This document shows, one piece after another, positions 11,730 to 23,363 of a DNA stretch of 64,000 nt. Both the position numbers and the translations under genes were made by a program. The DNA is taken from NCBI GenBank assembly GCA_037178625.1, contig JAWZXG010000027.1, positions 124,001 to 188,000 of the forward strand, read 5' to 3'. The notes under the pieces are model-generated. The model was not told the origin of the DNA. It saw only the letters and a list, made by a program, of their open reading frames with translations, and made no database searches. How positions within the stretch are numbered: position 1 is the first letter of the stretch; each line of letters opens with the position of its first letter. This stretch comes from Skeletonema tropicum. Its lineage: Eukaryota > Bacillariophyta > Thalassiosirophyceae > Thalassiosirales > Thalassiosiraceae.

Positions 11730-11776
11730 CTCAGCACTTGTGCTGAGTCCTTCAAGTGACTCAGACAGGTGTCTGA
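11730..11776. other. Cluster of adjacent short hairpins
   Basis: CTCAGCACTTGTGCTGAG and TCAGACAGGTGTCTGA are near-perfect palindromes. They flank GAGTC..GACTC, so three small hairpins sit side by side. A diverged copy of the same string occurs near 16060-16105 in the same unit, and both recur in unit B (near 20427 and 24757). The function is unknown; a transposon end or transcript-processing signal is possible. Confidence 0.4.
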
Positions 11777-11816
11777 AGATCCTATGTAGGGTGGGTTGAA
11801 GGGCTGTGCGCTCTGA

Positions 11817-12032
11817 CTAGGCGTATCGGGATAGTGGGCGCGTGGGCGTGCCCACAAGAGGGACTGGTTTGACAGGAGGCTTGACGGGAGATTTTGGGTG
11901 ATTTTGTGTCGATATTCGGGGATTTTGCCCGCAATTTAGCTCATTTTCACCTGATTTTTTGCAGTTGTGGGCCCCACGTGGGCACCGCCCACAAGAGGGT
12001 ATGAAAAGCGCCCACTATCCCGATACGCCTAG
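11817..12032. mobile_element. 216-bp MITE with 25-bp inverted repeats
   Basis: The ends are perfect 25-bp inverted repeats starting CTAGGCGTATCGGGATAG (11817-11841 and 12008-12032). The flanks carry a 6-bp direct repeat CTCTGA at 11811-11816 and 12033-12038. No coding capacity. The same family occurs at 27889 in another genomic setting, which proves mobility. Confidence 0.85.
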
Positions 12033-12180
12033 CTCTGACATGTCAAATGCCGCCTCGGACAAAAATTGCGTGGACACGAACGTCCTCAACGGTCGGACAA
12101 CTTGTCAACTAAAACAGCGGACAAATAGTCCACGTCAAGGGGACAATTCCGAGCACTGCGTGGACACCCTATGTACTACA

Positions 12181-12362
12181 ATTTCGAGATCATTTGATTT
12201 TTACCCCCCAACTATAAAATCTTCCTATTGAATTCCTACGCAGAAATTCTACAGAAAATAATTATTTTCACCCTGATAAAATTTTTCTACATGTCGTAAC
12301 GAAGGAATTCAATAGGAAGATTTTATAGTTGTAGGGGGGTGAAAATCAAATGATCTCGAAAT
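12181..12362. mobile_element. 182-bp hairpin element (MITE-like)
   Basis: About 58 bp at the left end (ATTTCGAGATCATTTGATTT...) are the reverse complement of the right end, leaving a loop of about 65 bp. I could not define a target duplication. It lies 150 bp after the MITE at 11817. It is non-coding. Confidence 0.65.
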
Positions 12363-12459
12363 AGACTTCTGTGTTTAAAAAGACTTATTGCACGACGTCA
12401 CGTCAATCGAATGGTTCCCGTGATCGAATCCATCACCACCATCATCGCCTCCGCCATCA

Positions 12460-12837
12460 TTGCCATCACGCAATGACGCTGATGGCACAGCTCGTACACA
12501 AAGTGATGCGTCGTCGTCGTCTCGCCGTGATATGACGCCTCCAGTGGCGCTACTAATTCCGTACCATCACCTGCGCTGCGCTGCAAGAGGATGGTCGAGA
12601 GAGGATGATGAGGAAGGGGGAAGAATTGCGACGAGAGAATTCAATGTAAGGTTTTTATCGCAACAACAACATCAAGGATCTACGGTACGGTCTGTATATT
12701 GTGGCTGGGTGTATCGAAGTGAACAGTTGGAATATATATCTTTTGCCGGAGAGAGAGTTCATTTTGACTGTAAATTACCGTCAGTGGATTTTATAGAACG
12801 GAACAACCATCCATCCATCCGGACGCAGTCGACATGA
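12460..12837 (+). CDS. Unrecognised ORF, 125 codons (weak)
   Basis: Open frame opening with TTG, not ATG, so any real protein would begin inside or come from a spliced exon. The composition is ordinary for a globular protein in the second half (GSTVRSVYCGWVYRSEQL, then FAGERVHFDCKLPSVDF). I recognise no domain. It is repeated exactly in unit B. It may be a gene fragment or chance. Confidence 0.22.
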   Translation: MPSRNDADGTARTQSDASSSSRRDMTPPVALLIPYHHLRCAARGWSREDDEEGGRIATREFNVRFLSQQQHQGSTVRSVYCGWVYRSEQLEYISFAGERVHFDCKLPSVDFIERNNHPSIRTQST

Positions 12838-13460
12838 ATCCAGATGAGAGTGAGTGGGGTCACCGAATAATCCCCCTCTAAGACGGCGGTTTCTCAGAAC
12901 CGAGTATCATCGAACAAAAGTATTCAGGATGCGTGTACACCTCATCCTCCCTTCAATCCTCAACGTGATATATTATATGTAACAGAAATTTTAAAGTACG
13001 TCTGGGTGATATATTAGAAAGAGGATCAATTTATATTAGGATGATAATGTCTCCGTCGAGCAAAAGCACTCCCATTGATTCAACAAGTCGCTCTGATCTG
13101 AAGCAACCTTTTTCTCTATCATCAGGGGAGCGCAAGGCAATATTTCCTAGTAGAACTACCCGCGCATCAATATGGCCAGATGGTGAAAAAAAAAGTTTTT
13201 AAGAAGAAGGAGGGGGTTGATTTCGCCAAAAGATAGCGCTATTGCAAATCAATAGTTTGAACTATATCGTGTTAAAAACGGTGGTTCGTACACAGCACAG
13301 CTCTGACGCTGAAATATCTGGAGAGCAAAAAAAAGGCCTTCCTTTGCCTCTCTCGACTAAAATGCACAAAGGAGCGGGATAAATATTATTTGACTGGAAG
13401 GGATCATGATTGTAGTAGAATAGCTCGTTTGACAAGTGGTGATATCACAACTGATATGAA

Positions 13461-14668
13461 ATGGGTAGCTATGACTATACCGAAAGTTGCACAGATCGCG
13501 TGTTTTGTATCTTACGATGTTCCTGTGGTTTCGGAAGGCAAAAAAGCCAGCTTGACCCTGAAGATCGCGAGTGGATTTTGAGTGACGAGGCTGCGGAATT
13601 GGACAAGCATCATCTGACAATGACTAAGAACTTCATTGACGAGCTCGGGAATGAGTGGGAAACAAAAAGAGCCCCTTCGTTTGAAGGATGCGGGGTGGTT
13701 TGTCGAAACATATTGCGAGCTTACCCGATGGTGAGTGGGAGGAGTTCATTTTCGAAGATCTTTGTACCTGTGCCATCACAGGCAGATCGGATCATGCCTT
13801 ATTACACATGGTGTATGGACCAAACAAAATTGCAGGATTGTCTGAATATTTGGGTCTTGAATTGCCATGGGACGAGGATGATACACACATCATAATGCCT
13901 CAAGTTGGACGTCCCTCTCTAACTAGACGTGGCTGTGTTCGCCCTGGTTTCATCGAACCCACCGACACCACTCAGATTGAGGTAGACGAGGAATCTTTGC
14001 CCAAAGGGGATGCACCTGGCATTGTTCGTGACGAAGAACCAGGTCTTGTGGATTGGCCGAGGAAGGAAGCAGATCCAGAGTACGCTCGATTGAGTATAGT
14101 TCTCAACACTCTTCCCATGGAGCGTCTTCTTGCCAGGCCATGTCTTGGCGATGATGGGTGCTTGGCACCGGAGCTACTTGAACTGTGGGGGCGCAACACT
14201 GTCCGAATCGGGAATGCAGCTTGTACTTCACTTCCATATCGAATGCGCGGTAATAGGAGTATGGACTTGAAGAAAGTGCTGGAGGGGGTGCATCGGTTGG
14301 AGCAAGAAGTTCAATTAGAGGTGGAGCAAGGAGATGAATTGAAGGAGGAGCAGCAGCAGAAGGAGCAGCAGCAGAAGGAGCAGCAGAAGGAGCAGCAAGG
14401 AGTTCTGCCAAGGAGAAACAGATTGAAAAGAAGGTTGACTTTTAATTCGGAGGCGAAGCAAGGAGTGTATTTGGAGGCGGAGCAACCGGAAGAAGAATTG
14501 CAACTAGGAGATGGCGAAGTGCCTACCGAAATTATTGTACATGCATACATCAACTTGGAATCTGAGGAAGCGATGGAGGAGGAGCAAGGATATATGACCA
14601 AAATCATGATAATGATGGTCGAACGGAAGAGGAGCAGCATTAGCATTCGAAATTGCAGAGGAAGATGA
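13461..14668 (+). pseudogene. Broken gene with Glu/Gln-rich coiled region (unit A)
   Basis: Two overlapping frames carry one apparent protein. The first half starts at 13461 and contains a Cys-rich stretch and DEAAELDKHHLTMTKNFIDE. The second half, from 13688, contains LPDGEWEEFIFEDLCTC and FIEPTDTTQIEVDEES, then an EQQQKEQQQKEQQ coiled-coil-like run near codons 217-238 and basic residues. A one-base change in an A run near 13670 separates the frames. In unit B the two halves are in one frame but split by TGA. No known domain recognised. A small basic ORF follows at 14665-14808 in another frame and could be its end. Confidence 0.45.
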
Positions 14669-14814
14669 TCAAATACCGTGATGCACTCGATAGGGATGCA
14701 CACCGAGCCATTATTGGTGGTACCGGGAGAGGACCTCGAGGTAGGCGTAGGAAAGGTACTAATACTTCAAAGTTCTTGCTGCGAAAGAAACATGAAGCTG
14801 GACAGTGAATTGGA

Positions 14815-16990
14815 TGCAAAAATATCACAAGAATGGGGATTGGATCTCCTTCTTTAAGTATAATATATATATTCTCTTCGACAATTACTTCCAAAGATCA
14901 GAAGATCTTCATACACTGAACGCTCCAAATCACCTGCATTAGAAAATTATTAATTTTACCTCTCCATGTGGTGCCAAACAATCATGTGACGAATTATACG
15001 GAAGAATTGATGCCACAATTGTGGCGCGAATACGTCTGTGAACGTAAAAGATTGAAGCCTTCCGACTTAATCATTCGATTCTCCTCGCAATACAGAATCC
15101 AAGCCGCCCCGCTGACGTCGACCGAAATCTCTTTGATATAGATATAGGAACCATCTGTACAGCAGAAGAGGGATCATCTATGGATGGCTTCCACCATCCA
15201 TGCCTGATCCTCCTGGCCTGCCAAGTCCTGCCACATCCAAGTACTTCTTTTGGGACTGCCCCCAAATCAACTTGCAGATGTCGAAGGGCCACGCTCAACT
15301 TAAATCCAAGATGACGCTCCTGCCTTATCCTCAGGATCGGGGTTGTTATCGTAGTGCTGAAGGAAGAAAGCTAGTGTGGCAGCTGTCGTCTCGACTGTCA
15401 AATCATATAAGCCCATGCCCCCAAAGGCTGGAGAATGATAGAGTAGAGCCCAAGGTAAAGGTAAAGGTAAAGTAGACTTTTGAAAGGTAGGATCTTAGCC
15501 TTAGCTGATCCCTCGCAGTATAGTTATCTCCACTCCCACGATCATACCTGATGTATTTATAATCTCAGCTATTTGAAATATAATAGAGAGTATAGAATTC
15601 AAACGTTTCAAACTAAATGAGTAAAGCAAGTATTATCATAGTTAGTATGTAATGGTAGTGGTAGTAGAGCCCAAGGTAAAGGTAACGGCAAAGGTAAAGC
15701 AGACTTTTGGAAGGTAGGATAGGATTTTAGGACTATTAGTCATTTCAAAGCCAAGTCCAAGTTGGGGCTGTAAGTTTTTTGTGAACTTACATTACCATAT
15801 CACAGCATTCAGCCCAAGAGTAAAACTGATAGAAAAGCTTTGTTGCCAATGACTCTATCTTGATCATATAGCAATTAGCAATGCCAGCTGATTCCTCCCA
15901 CTCCCACGAGCCTACTTCTACTTACCGCTAGAGTCTCAGCTGCCTCCAAATGTAAATAGAGAGCATAGTATCATAATATTGTAGAGGTAGAGGTGAGAGG
16001 TGAGTAAGTATTTCCGATAAACAACTTTGATCTGGTCTTGTACTTATTGCACACCCTACACATGTGCTGAGTCCTTCAAGTGACTCAGCCAGGTGTCCGT
16101 CTGAAGATCCTAGGTGATTATTGCGTAGCTTGTGGCCTAACCATCCCTTCTCGCGCTGGTGCTGGTGACGTCGTGAACTTTGAGAGAAAGAGAGTGTGTG
16201 TAAAGTATGTCTATTATTTATCCTTTTGCACATCATCGTTGAAGCCTTTTGCCTTGACTCTTGACTGGTACTTTTTCATGCTAATTTCTCTCTAGTCGAT
16301 GTGTAAAAGATATCCACAACTTTATCTTCGTTGCTAGCTCCCATACTTTGGGACTGGGTTTGGATCGTAATTACATCTCCAATCGAAGTGTATGTCATCA
16401 TGATAAAAGTTGGAGCCAACCACGGAAATCATCACGAGATGATTCTGCCTGCCTGAACCTGAACATAAATAAGTAAGAAGCGAGAGCAAGAATGGGATAA
16501 CCATCGAATAAGAAAAAAAATACTTTTCTAGCTCCTGCCTCTGAAGTGCGTCAAATTTTAGAGAGATAGTAAATACCTTTCTTTTGCATCTCTTCAAAGT
16601 ACTTATGAAGTGTGAGTAGCGTTGATCCATGATAAACAATTCTTTAGAGTCAACTTCTTTTACATTACATCATATCGAAAATTGTACCTAGGAGTACTTA
16701 TTATTCACGCCGGCCGGCTCAGGACATTTTTGATACCGATCCACCAGCTAAAAGACGTTTATGTTGCTGTCCTTCCCGACCTGGCGACTTGGAACTTGAT
16801 TCAGTTCGTTGCTGCAGCTGCCATGAATCTGCCGTCTCTCTGAAAGAGCCATTCTTTATCTGATTCTGCTTCTGCAACTGCAATCTACTACTTGTAAACA
16901 GGGGACACTCAGTGTATGGGAAAGACTCAGCCTGATCTTCCAGTACCATAAAGAGTGGGTTGAAATAGAAATTACATTGATTCAATCGAA
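14815..16990. other. No supported gene; short repeats
   Basis: Only short unrelated ORFs. A repeated string (GAGCCCAAGGTAAAGGTAA, then AGACTTTTGAAAGGTAGGAT) occurs near 15448-15490 and again near 15668-15715. The diverged hairpin-cluster copy lies near 16060. The 150 bp before 16996 are conserved upstream of the third gene copy at 28269 and are probably its promoter region. Confidence 0.45.
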
Positions 16991-16995
16991 GTATC

Positions 16996-17481
16996 ATGAC
17001 GGTGACAAAAGTTGAGGCCAACAAAGACAACGATCTGAAAGTTGACTTCAGCCATCGGAGGTCACCGACACCGACAAATGCTGATAAGCAAGTGAGCTTC
17101 TCTGATGACATCATAGTACACTGCTTCCAATATCCGTCAAGAGATGAGGTCTCAAAGCGCTGGCACTCCGAGAGAGACAAGTATTTCTTCGAGCAAGAAA
17201 TGGCACGCGACGTCCTACGCATTCGTTGTCTACTGTCTATCACACCGATGGAAAATCTCGAAAAGGAGGCTCTTTATGTTTGCGTTGGTCTGGAATCTCT
17301 CGTGTCAAGCGAAGTCATGAGATTCTTGAAGAAACAGAAACGAGATCACGCCCGCTCGATAGTGGAGATGCAGTATTGCCTTAGCGGAGAACAGCTAGCT
17401 GCATATGCGGAGAGTCAATCATTGCAGTCAAGGGAGAGAGCACAGAAGCTTGCCGCTGGTTACTCGAAGATTTTGCCATAG
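16996..17481 (+). CDS. Diatom lineage-specific family protein, 161 aa
   Basis: An ATG-started ORF with a compact, non-repetitive protein. Conserved features include VSFSDDIIVHCFQYPSRDEV, a helix-rich middle with CVGLESLVSSEV, and a C-terminal helical part (RSIVEMQYCLSGEQLAAYAE..LQSRERAQKLA). From memory, the pattern 'GLE ... AR..V...Q ... A...S ... A' is common in uncharacterised diatom proteins; no function is known to me. It is identical in unit B and diverged at 28269 (in-frame duplication and deletion), so it has been kept open through duplication. Probably a soluble protein, with no signal peptide or membrane segment. Confidence 0.6.
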   Translation: MTVTKVEANKDNDLKVDFSHRRSPTPTNADKQVSFSDDIIVHCFQYPSRDEVSKRWHSERDKYFFEQEMARDVLRIRCLLSITPMENLEKEALYVCVGLESLVSSEVMRFLKKQKRDHARSIVEMQYCLSGEQLAAYAESQSLQSRERAQKLAAGYSKILP

Positions 17482-17834
17482 GAATTTTGTTGTATAGAGT
17501 AGGATCGGACCACGACAGGTGTCTCGTTTTTGTGAATAGAAATGAAACGTTACGAGTAAGTTGTATAGTAGCAGACTCCAGAGTTAAAGTAAATTATTGA
17601 ATTGAAACGTCAAATAATGCCATCATTTTTATCAACCTGATGGGCTAAGCTAATGCCTTACTGTTACACTTATCACTTTTATCTCAGTCACAAGAGTAAA
17701 CGACAGATAAGATTGTGGGTTAACCATCGAATAACTACACATTTTTGTACCCTTGTGTTCTCTTAAGGCCTTGCGACAGATTCGATGTCTTGATCAGAAC
17801 ATGAAAGGACATCATTTTTGTCACAGCCGATTGC

Positions 17835-18823
17835 TTACTTAACTGAGATCTCTGGCTCATGACATTTTGTTGAAACCGATTCACCAGCTTGCCATTTTGT
17901 AAACTCGCGATCAATCAGAGATAGGATTAGAATTGCCTTCACAAACCGAGAGAGGAGCGGATATATTCCATCAACAAGCCAGTAGAGTTGATGGTAGAAA
18001 GTCACACCATTAATGGTGAATGGGAAATCAAGTTCGGATACTTTCCCATCAACAATCGCCTTGAACAATGGAGACCGATCCCATACGTTAATATCATTCA
18101 ATCCTCCTGGCTCGCCGAAGTATAATGCCAAATCCACAGATTGCTGTCACATGCAGCTTCAAGTGCAATACTTGGTTGCTTAGACCTACCTTGATACTGC
18201 CCGTGCTCAGCTGATGGACATTTACCCCACGGAACAAGCATGACATCAAGAAATCCGAGCATCCCATGAAGACCACTCCGTTGAAAGTGCATTTCTTCAA
18301 CTCTCTTTGCATCTGCTGTTGTCATCTGACGTAAAAATGTTGCAGTAATTTCAACGTCGTTTAACAATCCCCTCATCAGCTTCCTGAGGCAGAGTCGTGC
18401 AGTGCTCTCGCCCATCTGAAAGTAATCCTGCCATGCTGAGAAAGACTCGCCGTAGCATACCATTTTTAGCGCAGCCAGAAGCTTTACCTCTGGTGCATTA
18501 GACATTCTCTTTGTGCAATCGTATCGGAGTGTCCAAAATTCATCGTTGCTTGCCAACCGTCGGAGAATATATTCGGCAAGTGATGGCGTTATTCGAAAGA
18601 AGCGTTCAAATTGACAGTCGTCAAAAGTAGGCTGTGGATTGAAGTAATCTACCATGACGCAATTGTACGCCCTTACCCTATCATATTTTATGTATCTGCG
18701 CTTGCGTGGCCGGTCGTCATCGTCCCTGCTATCATCACTTCGTTTGCGGCGGCGTTTGTTGGTGTGATTGACCTCATCACTAATAATGTTTCTGATGTGA
18801 TTCTCATCAGTCAGCATTTGCAC
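17835..18823 (-). pseudogene. PIF/Harbinger-type (DDE_Tnp_4) transposase, frameshifted and truncated
   Basis: The first frame (18823 to 18098) has the typical N-terminal half: FERFFRITPSLAEYILRRL, the helical region, and GFLDVMLVPWGKCP around the first catalytic Asp. The second frame (18137 to 17835) resumes with YFGEPGGLNDINVWDRSPLF (second Asp) and LVDGIYPLLSRFVK, typical of this superfamily. A small indel near 18120 joins the frames badly (NLWIWHY into TSASQED). The protein stops at KWQAGESVS, before the segment that should hold the third acidic residue. It is inactive. Harbinger transposases cut and paste DNA; the usual Myb-like partner ORF was not found. Confidence 0.82.
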
Positions 18824-20513
18824 CTGCTCGATACTTGAGCAAGGGCCGTCAGAACGTCAATAATCAGGCCGTATATGTTCATGGATTGATAATAATACAA
18901 ATACGAGCCTTTAATGTAATTTGTAATCTCTGTGAGATAGTGTTTTTGATGAGACGGATTGGACGGATTGAGTAAAAGAGGAGACTGCCGGCCGGGGAGC
19001 TCGGAAGCGAAGCCCTCAACGACTGCAGAACATGTGACGCAAAAGGCAAAGTTGAAGCAAAGCAGGTTATCCGGCACCCAGCGCCTAATTTACGCGGTAC
19101 CCAACCCAGGTTTGATACCAGACGACTGCGAGCAGCCTTACGTCATCACTTGCTGTAAAAGGGTTCTATTGCTCTGGACATGGGAACCCTCTGGAGAATC
19201 AATGCATCATAGCTCGTACGTGCAAGCCTCAAAAATCTGCCTCGGCGCAAAAAAGCAGATTTTTCAACACAACTCCGGAGCGAGCCGACGGCATCAATGG
19301 TCCAGACTTCTCACCAATACATCAACACCAATAATACATCAATTAATACCCTAATGCACTCCATAGATCAAAATTTTACGCAAATTCTTATTCTTTCTGC
19401 TGCAGCTGTTGAGCTCATTCCATAAAAAAAATATTTATTATTTTGCTAGTAAATTAACATGATAATATGATGACATCCATTTCACTCCCCCTCCATGATT
19501 CCCTTTGATAAATATAGGCGCAAACTGTTATTTATGATAGTATAAAGCTATTTTATTGTTTAGAGCGTTAATATCCATTGTTTATTGGTTGATTGTTGTG
19601 GTCACTATTTTTTCATGTGCATAACTTGTAAATTATGTACATGACATGGTGTTGGTGTTTTGGGAGCATGGGGGAGATTTATTATTCCCTCCAAGTAGTA
19701 GAATTATTAGTTCATATCATGGTTGGTTGAGGAGAGGCGCTGGGGGGTTGTTATTATTGTTTGTCTCTCCACATGAACACCACTAAGATGGAGGGTCAAA
19801 AAGAGCCAAAAAACAGGTGACAGGTGTTGTGTTATTATTCCATCAGTGGCACTTTGTTGACGTTACCCTGCCACTGAGACCTCGCCATGGGTGTTATATA
19901 ATGGATGCACCTTCAATTCTTGGTGGATATCATTGCATATGGAGTGTAGAGTGGACACAACTACGTTAGAGATGCCAAAAATGCCCCAAAAATCAGTGTT
20001 GTGTTAATATTTCCATTAATGGCGCTTTGTCGATGTTACCCTGCCACCAAGACCTCGCCATGGGTACTAGTTAATGATTGCACCGCCGGTTGTTGGGGGA
20101 TATGATGGTTTATTGAGCGTAGAGTCGAATATGCCGTCGTCGACGATCTCGGCACCTCCGTCGAGACCATGGTAATGGTGTTATTAAGCGTAGTCTTAGC
20201 CATTCCCCCGCCAATGCGGGGTGCAAACGCTGACATATACCCTTTAGAACAATAACGCAAAATGTTCGAACACGGCTTGCCGATCTGGGGATGCTATGTT
20301 GAAAGATGCTCTAGGATGGGTTTCACCGTAGTAAGAAAAATTGCAAACCGACACAGCCGGTAGCTCCTCAAACAACTAGTAATTTGTTAGATGCCCCTCA
20401 ACTAAATCTGTAAAAAAGTGTAGGGTCTCAGCACTTGTGCTGAGTCCTTCAAGTGACTCAGACAGGTGTCTGAAGATCCTATGTAGGGTGGGTTGAAGGG
20501 CTGTGCGCTCTGA

Positions 20514-20730
20514 CTAGGCGTATCGGGATAGTGGGCGCGTGGGCGTGCCCACAAGAGGGACTGGTTTGACAGGAGGCTTGACGGGAGATTTTGGGTGATT
20601 TTGTGTCGATATTCGGGGATTTTGCCCGCAATTTAGCTCATTTTCACCTGATTTTTTTGCAGTTGTGGGCCCCACGTGGGCACCGCCCACAAGAGGGTAT
20701 GAAAAGCGCCCACTATCCCGATACGCCTAG
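20514..20730. mobile_element. MITE, unit B copy (217 bp)
   Basis: Same element as at 11817 with one extra T in a homopolymer. The CTCTGA flanks are at 20508-20513 and 20731-20736. It was copied with the unit and is not a new insertion. Confidence 0.85.
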
Positions 20731-20874
20731 CTCTGACATGTCAAATGCCGCCTCGGACAAAAATTGCGTGGACACGAACGTCCTCAACGGTCGGACAACT
20801 TGTCAACTAAAACAGCGGACAAATAGTCCACGTCAAGGGGACAATTCCGAGCACTGCGTGGACACCCTACTACA

Positions 20875-21056
20875 ATTTCGAGATCATTTGATTTTTACCC
20901 CCCAACTATAAAATCTTCCTATTGAATTCCTACGCAGAAATTCTACAGAAAATAATTATTTTCACCCTGATAAAATTTTTCTACATGTCGTAACGAAGGA
21001 ATTCAATAGGAAGATTTTATAGTTGTAGGGGGGTGAAAATCAAATGATCTCGAAAT
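20875..21056. mobile_element. Hairpin element, unit B copy (182 bp)
   Basis: Identical in layout to 12181-12362. The flank just left of it has lost four bases relative to unit A. Confidence 0.65.
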
Positions 21057-21153
21057 AGACTTCTGTGTTTAAAAAGACTTATTGCACGACGTCACGTCAA
21101 TCGAATGGTTCCCGTGATCGAATCCATCACCACCATCATCGCCTCCGCCATCA

Positions 21154-21531
21154 TTGCCATCACGCAATGACGCTGATGGCACAGCTCGTACACAAAGTGA
21201 TGCGTCGTCGTCGTCTCGCCGTGATATGACGCCTCCAGTGGCGCTACTAATTCCGTACCATCACCTGCGCTGCGCTGCAAGAGGATGGTCGAGAGAGGAT
21301 GATGAGGAAGGGGGAAGAATTGCGACGAGAGAATTCAATGTAAGGTTTTTATCGCAACAACAACATCAAGGATCTACGGTACGGTCTGTATATTGTGGCT
21401 GGGTGTATCGAAGTGAACAGTTGGAATATATATCTTTTGCCGGAGAGAGAGTTCATTTTGACTGTAAATTACCGTCAGTGGATTTTATAGAACGGAACAA
21501 CCATCCATCCATCCGGACGCAGTCGACATGA
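21154..21531 (+). CDS. Unrecognised ORF, unit B copy (weak)
   Basis: Same 125-codon frame as at 12460, again opening with TTG. Conservation here reflects the duplication and is no evidence for coding. Confidence 0.2.
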   Translation: MPSRNDADGTARTQSDASSSSRRDMTPPVALLIPYHHLRCAARGWSREDDEEGGRIATREFNVRFLSQQQHQGSTVRSVYCGWVYRSEQLEYISFAGERVHFDCKLPSVDFIERNNHPSIRTQST

Positions 21532-22154
21532 ATCCAGATGAGAGTGAGTGGGGTCACCGAATAATCCCCCTCTAAGACGGCGGTTTCTCAGAACCGAGTA
21601 TCATCGAACAAAAGTATTCAGGATGCGTGTACACCTCATCCTCCCTTCAATCCTCAACGTGATATATTATATGTAACAGAAATTTTAAAGTACGTCTGGG
21701 TGATATATTAGAAAGAGGATCAATTTATATTAGGATGATAATGTCTCCGTCGAGCAAAAGCACTCCCATTGATTCAACAAGTCGCTCTGATCTGAAGCAA
21801 CCTTTTTCTCTATCATCAGGGGAGCGCAAGGCAATATTTCCTAGTAGAACTACCCGCGCATCAATATGGCCAGATGGTGAAAAAAAAAGTTTTTAAGAAG
21901 AAGGAGGGGGTTGATTTCGCCAAAAGATAGCGCTATTGCAAATCAATAGTTTGAACTATATCGTGTTAAAAACGGTGGTTCGTACACAGCACAGCTCTGA
22001 CGCTGAAATATCTGGAGAGCAAAAAAAAGGCCTTCCTTTGCCTCTCTCGACTAAAATGCACAAAGGAGCGGGATAAATATTATTTGACTGGAAGGGATCA
22101 TGATTGTAGTAGAATAGCTCGTTTGACAAGTGGTGATATCACAACTGATATGAA

Positions 22155-23363
22155 ATGGGTAGCTATGACTATACCGAAAGTTGCACAGATCGCGTGTTTT
22201 GTATCTTACGATGTTCCTGTGGTTTCGGAAGGCAAAAAAGCCAGCTTGACCCTGAAGATCGCGAGTGGATTTTGAGTGACGAGGCTGCGGAATTGGACAA
22301 GCATCATCTGACAATGACTAAGAACTTCATTGACGAGCTCGGGAATGAGTGGGAAACAAAAAAGAGCCCCTTCGTTTGAAGGATGCGGGGTGGTTTGTCG
22401 AAACATATTGCGAGCTTACCCGATGGTGAGTGGGAGGAGTTCATTTTCGAAGATCTTTGTACCTGTGCCATCACAGGCAGATCGGATCATGCCTTATTAC
22501 ACATGGTGTATGGACCAAACAAAATTGCAGGATTGTCTGAATATTTGGGTCTTGAATTGCCATGGGACGAGGATGATACACACATCATAATGCCTCAAGT
22601 TGGACGTCCCTCTCTAACTAGACGTGGCTGTGTTCGCCCTGGTTTCATCGAACCCACCGACACCACTCAGATTGAGGTAGACGAGGAATCTTTGCCCAAA
22701 GGGGATGCACCTGGCATTGTTCGTGACGAAGAACCAGGTCTTGTGGATTGGCCGAGGAAGGAAGCAGATCCAGAGTACGCTCGATTGAGTATAGTTCTCA
22801 ACACTCTTCCCATGGAGCGTCTTCTTGCCAGGCCATGTCTTGGCGATGATGGGTGCTTGGCACCGGAGCTACTTGAACTGTGGGGGCGCAACACTGTCCG
22901 AATCGGGAATGCAGCTTGTACTTCACTTCCATATCGAATGCGCGGTAATAGGAGTATGGACTTGAAGAAAGTGCTGGAGGGGGTGCATCGGTTGGAGCAA
23001 GAAGTTCAATTAGAGGTGGAGCAAGGAGATGAATTGAAGGAGGAGCAGCAGCAGAAGGAGCAGCAGCAGAAGGAGCAGCAGAAGGAGCAGCAAGGAGTTC
23101 TGCCAAGGAGAAACAGATTGAAAAGAAGGTTGACTTTTAATTCGGAGGCGAAGCAAGGAGTGTATTTGGAGGCGGAGCAACCGGAAGAAGAATTGCAACT
23201 AGGAGATGGCGAAGTGCCTACCGAAATTATTGTACATGCATACATCAACTTGGAATCTGAGGAAGCGATGGAGGAGGAGCAAGGATATATGACCAAAATC
23301 ATGATAATGATGGTCGAACGGAAGAGGAGCAGCATTAGCATTCGAAATTGCAGAGGAAGATGA
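22155..23363 (+). pseudogene. Broken Glu/Gln-rich gene, unit B copy
   Basis: An extra A near 22360 puts both halves of the protein in the same frame, separated only by TGA at 22377-22379 (reading KKSPFV, stop, RMRGGL). It is otherwise the same as 13461-14668. The stop may be the original disabling change, with the unit A frameshift secondary, or the A-run difference may be a sequencing error. Confidence 0.45.

Larger units (their letters stand above)
10441..19137 (+). repeat. 8.7 kb tandem segmental duplication, unit A
   Basis: Starts at TTACGTCATCACTTGCTG and ends at GCGAGCAGCC, after which the same sequence restarts at 19138. It is almost identical to unit B. The differences I saw are a 4-bp deletion near 12170, single-base homopolymer changes near 11960 and 13670, a 2-bp indel near 16455 and a 4-bp indel near 18940. 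Confidence 0.93.
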
